A program made the position numbers and the translations under genes. A DNA stretch of 15,264 nucleotides, taken from NCBI GenBank assembly GCA_018715585.1, contig DVLH01000082.1, forward strand, positions 1-15,264. Reading direction: 5' to 3'. Positions within the stretch are counted from its first letter, which is position 1, and the number at the start of each line of letters is the position of its first letter. Shown one piece after another: positions 13,400-15,264 of this stretch. The notes beneath the pieces are model-generated. The model made no database searches. It saw nothing but the letters and a program-made list of their open reading frames with translations, and had not been told where the DNA came from. The stretch comes from Candidatus Aphodomonas merdavium (GTDB lineage: Bacteria; Bacillota; Clostridia; Christensenellales; Aristaeellaceae).

Positions 13400-14308
13400 A
13401 TGTATCGGTTTGCATGCTTTGTTTCCGGCGTAACCATTGCCGTCATGGTTGCCATCAACGGCAATCTGACAGGTTACTACGGCGTTTATACGGCAACGGT
13501 GATAATCCACCTGGCCGGGCTGCTGTTTTTGTTTCTTGCGCTCAAGGCGCGGCGCCAGCGCCTGTTTCCGGCGTGCAAAATCCCCGCATGGATGTATCTT
13601 GGCGGCGTCATCGGCATTTTGACGACGCTGTTTAATAATTTTGCCTTTGGCAAAATCAGCATGACGGGGCTTGTGGCGCTCAGCCTCTTTGGCGAAACGG
13701 TGACGGCGTTGACGATTGACGTTACGGGCCTTTTCGGCATGCAAAAAAGGCGAATGAAACCGCGCGTGCTCGTCGGGCTTGTTTTTTCACTGGCCGGCAT
13801 TTTGCTGATGCTGCGCCAGGCGCGCGGGGCGGCGCTTTACGCCGTACTGGTGTCCATCGGCGCGGGCGTTACGGTCGTGCTGTCACGGACGGTGAACGCG
13901 CGCTTGTCGGGCTACACGGGAGAAATGCGCAGTTCGTTCATCAACCACCTGACAGGGCTTGGCGCCTCCGGGCTTGTGCTGGCGCTGGCAGGGCGCTCGG
14001 AGCTTGCCGCGCTTTCCGCGCTGCCGCAAGCGCCCTGGTGGGCTTATTTGGGCGGCGTAATGGGCGCGCTTGTGGTGATGCTCTGCAACGCGACGGTGCC
14101 GCGCGTACCCGCATTCGAGGTGACGCTGCTGACGTTTGTGGGACAAGTGTTCACCGGCATTGGCATTGATGTGCTTGCCCGGCGCAGCTGGTCGTCCGAT
14201 ACATTTATCGGCGGCCTGCTTATCGCCGCCGGCATTGCCGTCAACCTGTTGTGGGAACGGGCAGCCGCCGCCAAATCAGAAAAGGCGAAAACGCGCACGG
14301 GGGATTGA
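13400..14308 (+). CDS. YdcZ/DUF606-family DMT transporter, tandem fusion
   Basis: A 302-residue integral membrane protein of the drug/metabolite transporter superfamily, YdcZ (DUF606) branch. The two halves (about 3-139 and 143-285) repeat the same pattern. Each has a hydrophobic helix pair, then a conserved block: WMYLGGVIGILTTLFNNF in half 1 and WWAYLGGVMGALVVMLCN in half 2. Each then has an FGE/FVGQ...IDV motif: LFGETVTALTIDVTGLFG and FVGQVFTGIGIDVLARRS. Single-domain members are about 150 residues, so this is a fused duplication, common in Firmicutes. NGNLTGYYG (20-28) is the family's N-terminal signature. The substrate is unknown. It starts 69 nt after the second YjbQ gene but has its own promoter, so co-function with the sugar locus is uncertain. 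GGAGGG at 13387 supports the start. Confidence 0.85.
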   Translation: MYRFACFVSGVTIAVMVAINGNLTGYYGVYTATVIIHLAGLLFLFLALKARRQRLFPACKIPAWMYLGGVIGILTTLFNNFAFGKISMTGLVALSLFGETVTALTIDVTGLFGMQKRRMKPRVLVGLVFSLAGILLMLRQARGAALYAVLVSIGAGVTVVLSRTVNARLSGYTGEMRSSFINHLTGLGASGLVLALAGRSELAALSALPQAPWWAYLGGVMGALVVMLCNATVPRVPAFEVTLLTFVGQVFTGIGIDVLARRSWSSDTFIGGLLIAAGIAVNLLWERAAAAKSEKAKTRTGD

Positions 14309-14354
14309 CGCGCCTTGCCATATCCCTGCCCCTGTGGCAGACGGAACGAACCCG

Positions 14355-14369
14355 CCCGCAAAGCCGGCG
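14355..14369. repeat. 15-mer direct repeat, copy 1
   Basis: CCCGCAAAGCCGGCG recurs exactly at 14659-14673, about 300 nt away. Both copies sit shortly after an AACCCG-type sequence, so the repeated unit may be somewhat longer but degenerate. Confidence 0.5.
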
Positions 14370-14494
14370 AATGCCGCTATGCGGGCGGTTGCTGTTTGTT
14401 CCTTGCGGAGGCACGCCGCGCGCCATACGGGCCGGCAAACCGCGGGAAGGCAGCTGCCTGCCGGTTTCTCAGGCGTTCTCCCGCCCTCCTTGCC

Positions 14495-14523
14495 GCCTTT
14501 CCCGTGTTTGAAAGGCCGCTTTT
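14495..14523 (+). terminator. Possible weak terminator of the DMT transporter transcript
   Basis: GCCTTTC (14495-14501) pairs with GAAAGGC (14510-14516) around an 8-nt loop, followed by CGC and four T (14520-14523). It lies 187 nt past the transporter stop. The short T-run after a 3-nt gap makes it weak. Confidence 0.35.
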
Positions 14524-14658
14524 CGCGTGCCAAACGGCCCGCGCGGGCCCTTCATCCAAAAACGGGATGCCGCAGTTTCAGGCGGCGTCCCTGCAAAAGC
14601 AGAGGAGGTTTTGGCGCGCCTTATCCTCGTGCGTTTCCCGGAAAGCAAAACCCGTCCA

Positions 14659-14673
14659 CCCGCAAAGCCGGCG
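14659..14673. repeat. 15-mer direct repeat, copy 2
   Basis: Exact second copy of CCCGCAAAGCCGGCG from 14355-14369, in the same orientation. Confidence 0.5.
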
Positions 14674-15230
14674 GCTACCGCGCCGCGGCATCGCCTTTCG
14701 CCCTTGCGGGCGCGTGCAGCGCCTACGGTCCGGAAGCCGCATGAAGGTTGCCCCGCCGCGCGCCTCCTGCGCCAAACCGGATGGCTCCTGCGGCACCGCG
14801 CCTCCTTTTCAGGCCACCAGAACGCGCGGTATGGAAGCCTTTGGCGCTGTCACTCCATGCAGATGGATGGGGCGCACTTCCGCCCTTGTGTTTTCCTTTT
14901 TGCCGCTTTCTTCTCTTGGTTCAGCGCTCTCTGCCGCGCTTTGCAAAAAACGCGATGCGCTATTTGCAATCCCGCCTGTAACCTCTCCCTTTGCAAACGG
15001 ACGCGCAGCCGGCGCGCCCGAGCCGTTTTTTGCGGCGCGTTCCCTCCCCGCAGGCCAGTGCCCTTTTCGGACAGGGCGCGCGGCATTGCGCGGCCTCTTA
15101 GCGCCGTCCGCCCCGACGCCATGCGAAGGCTGAAAATGCCAAACGGTACGCGCTTCCAGCGGGATACCCGCTCCCCGCCTCCGCGCCGCCAAGCATTCGC
15201 CCCGGCACGGTGCGGAGCGCAGACAAAAGA

Positions 15231-15258
15231 AAACGGCCAGGTTTTCACCTGGCCGTTT
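15231..15258 (-). terminator. Intrinsic terminator, probably of a minus-strand gene beyond the right edge
   Basis: AAACGGCCAGGT (15231-15242) and ACCTGGCCGTTT (15247-15258) form a perfect 12-bp stem with a 4-nt loop. Reading the minus strand, the stem runs into a T-rich tail (TTTTCTTTTG). On the plus strand only three T follow before CC. This points to a leftward transcript entering from outside the window. Confidence 0.7.
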
Positions 15259-15264
15259 CCAAAC

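Larger units (their letters stand above)
14309..15230. other. Long GC-rich non-coding stretch with many hairpins
   Basis: No credible gene is seen on either strand in about 920 nt. Open frames translate to Arg/Ala/Pro/Ser-rich sequence without domains, hydrophobic pattern or ribosome binding sites. The stretch contains a duplicated 15-mer and many self-complementary blocks, for example AGGCAGCTGCCT (14448-14459) inside an AAACCG/CGGTTT stem (14437-14442 with 14462-14467), and the 14-bp palindrome GGCCCGCGCGGGCC (14536-14549). It could be eroded sequence, a structured RNA or interspersed repeats; none can be confirmed here. Confidence 0.5.

Noticed and set aside
14315..15133. 272-codon plus-strand open frame in the gene-free stretch
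   Set aside because: Its composition is Arg/Ala/Pro/Ser/Cys-rich with no motif, hydrophobic pattern or RBS. Other frames here look the same.
1..15264. CRISPR array, tRNA, rRNA, insertion sequence or transposase
   Set aside because: No regularly spaced repeats, cloverleaf, terminal inverted repeats or DDE-type gene were seen on either strand.

Overview
The window is GC-rich and gene-dense, with strong AGGAGG-type ribosome binding sites, G/C-ending codons, an ABC importer operon without its own ATPase gene, and DeoR, FGGY-kinase and UroD-like genes typical of anaerobic Firmicutes. This suggests an uncultured gut-type Clostridia member (possibly Christensenellales or Oscillospirales). The assignment is inferred from style, because no rRNA or other phylogenetic marker is present.

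Region 1 (2-8505, + strand) is one tightly packed operon of eight genes. In order they are a 5'-truncated NagB-family protein, a DapA/NanA-family aldolase that looks most like N-acetylneuraminate lyase, a UroD/MtaA-family protein, a secreted sugar-binding protein, two CUT1-type permeases, a cytoplasmic Asp-box (sialidase-like) protein and an M20 metallohydrolase. The layout suggests import of a sialic-acid-like or amino-sugar conjugate followed by cytoplasmic processing. Several active-site positions differ from the classical enzymes (NagB Asp141 to Pro, lyase Ser47 and Ser208 to Ala), and no nanE, nanK or nagA is in view, so the true substrate may be something else. A perfect 13-bp hairpin separates the binding-protein gene from the permease genes. 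Two tandem terminators (8801-8864) end the operon, and the second also serves the convergent gene.

Region 2 (8980-13330) is a divergent catabolic-looking locus around an AT-rich control region (11065-11261). On the minus strand are a YjbQ/UPF0047 protein and an FGGY sugar kinase, 3 nt apart. On the plus strand are a DeoR-family repressor, a triosephosphate-isomerase homologue (ATGA overlap) and a second YjbQ paralogue. Back-to-back TTGACA promoters flank two inverted repeats whose centres lie 21 bp apart, the likely DeoR operators. Kinase plus TIM-like isomerase plus DeoR suggests a pathway for a small sugar or polyol. The two YjbQ paralogues are the unexplained part, and this locus is the best candidate for an undescribed system.

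Region 3 (13331-15264) holds a fused two-domain YdcZ/DUF606 transporter with its own extended -10 promoter, then about 950 nt without a credible gene. That stretch is rich in GC hairpins and contains a duplicated 15-mer. It ends in a hairpin that looks like the terminator of a minus-strand gene lying beyond the right edge.
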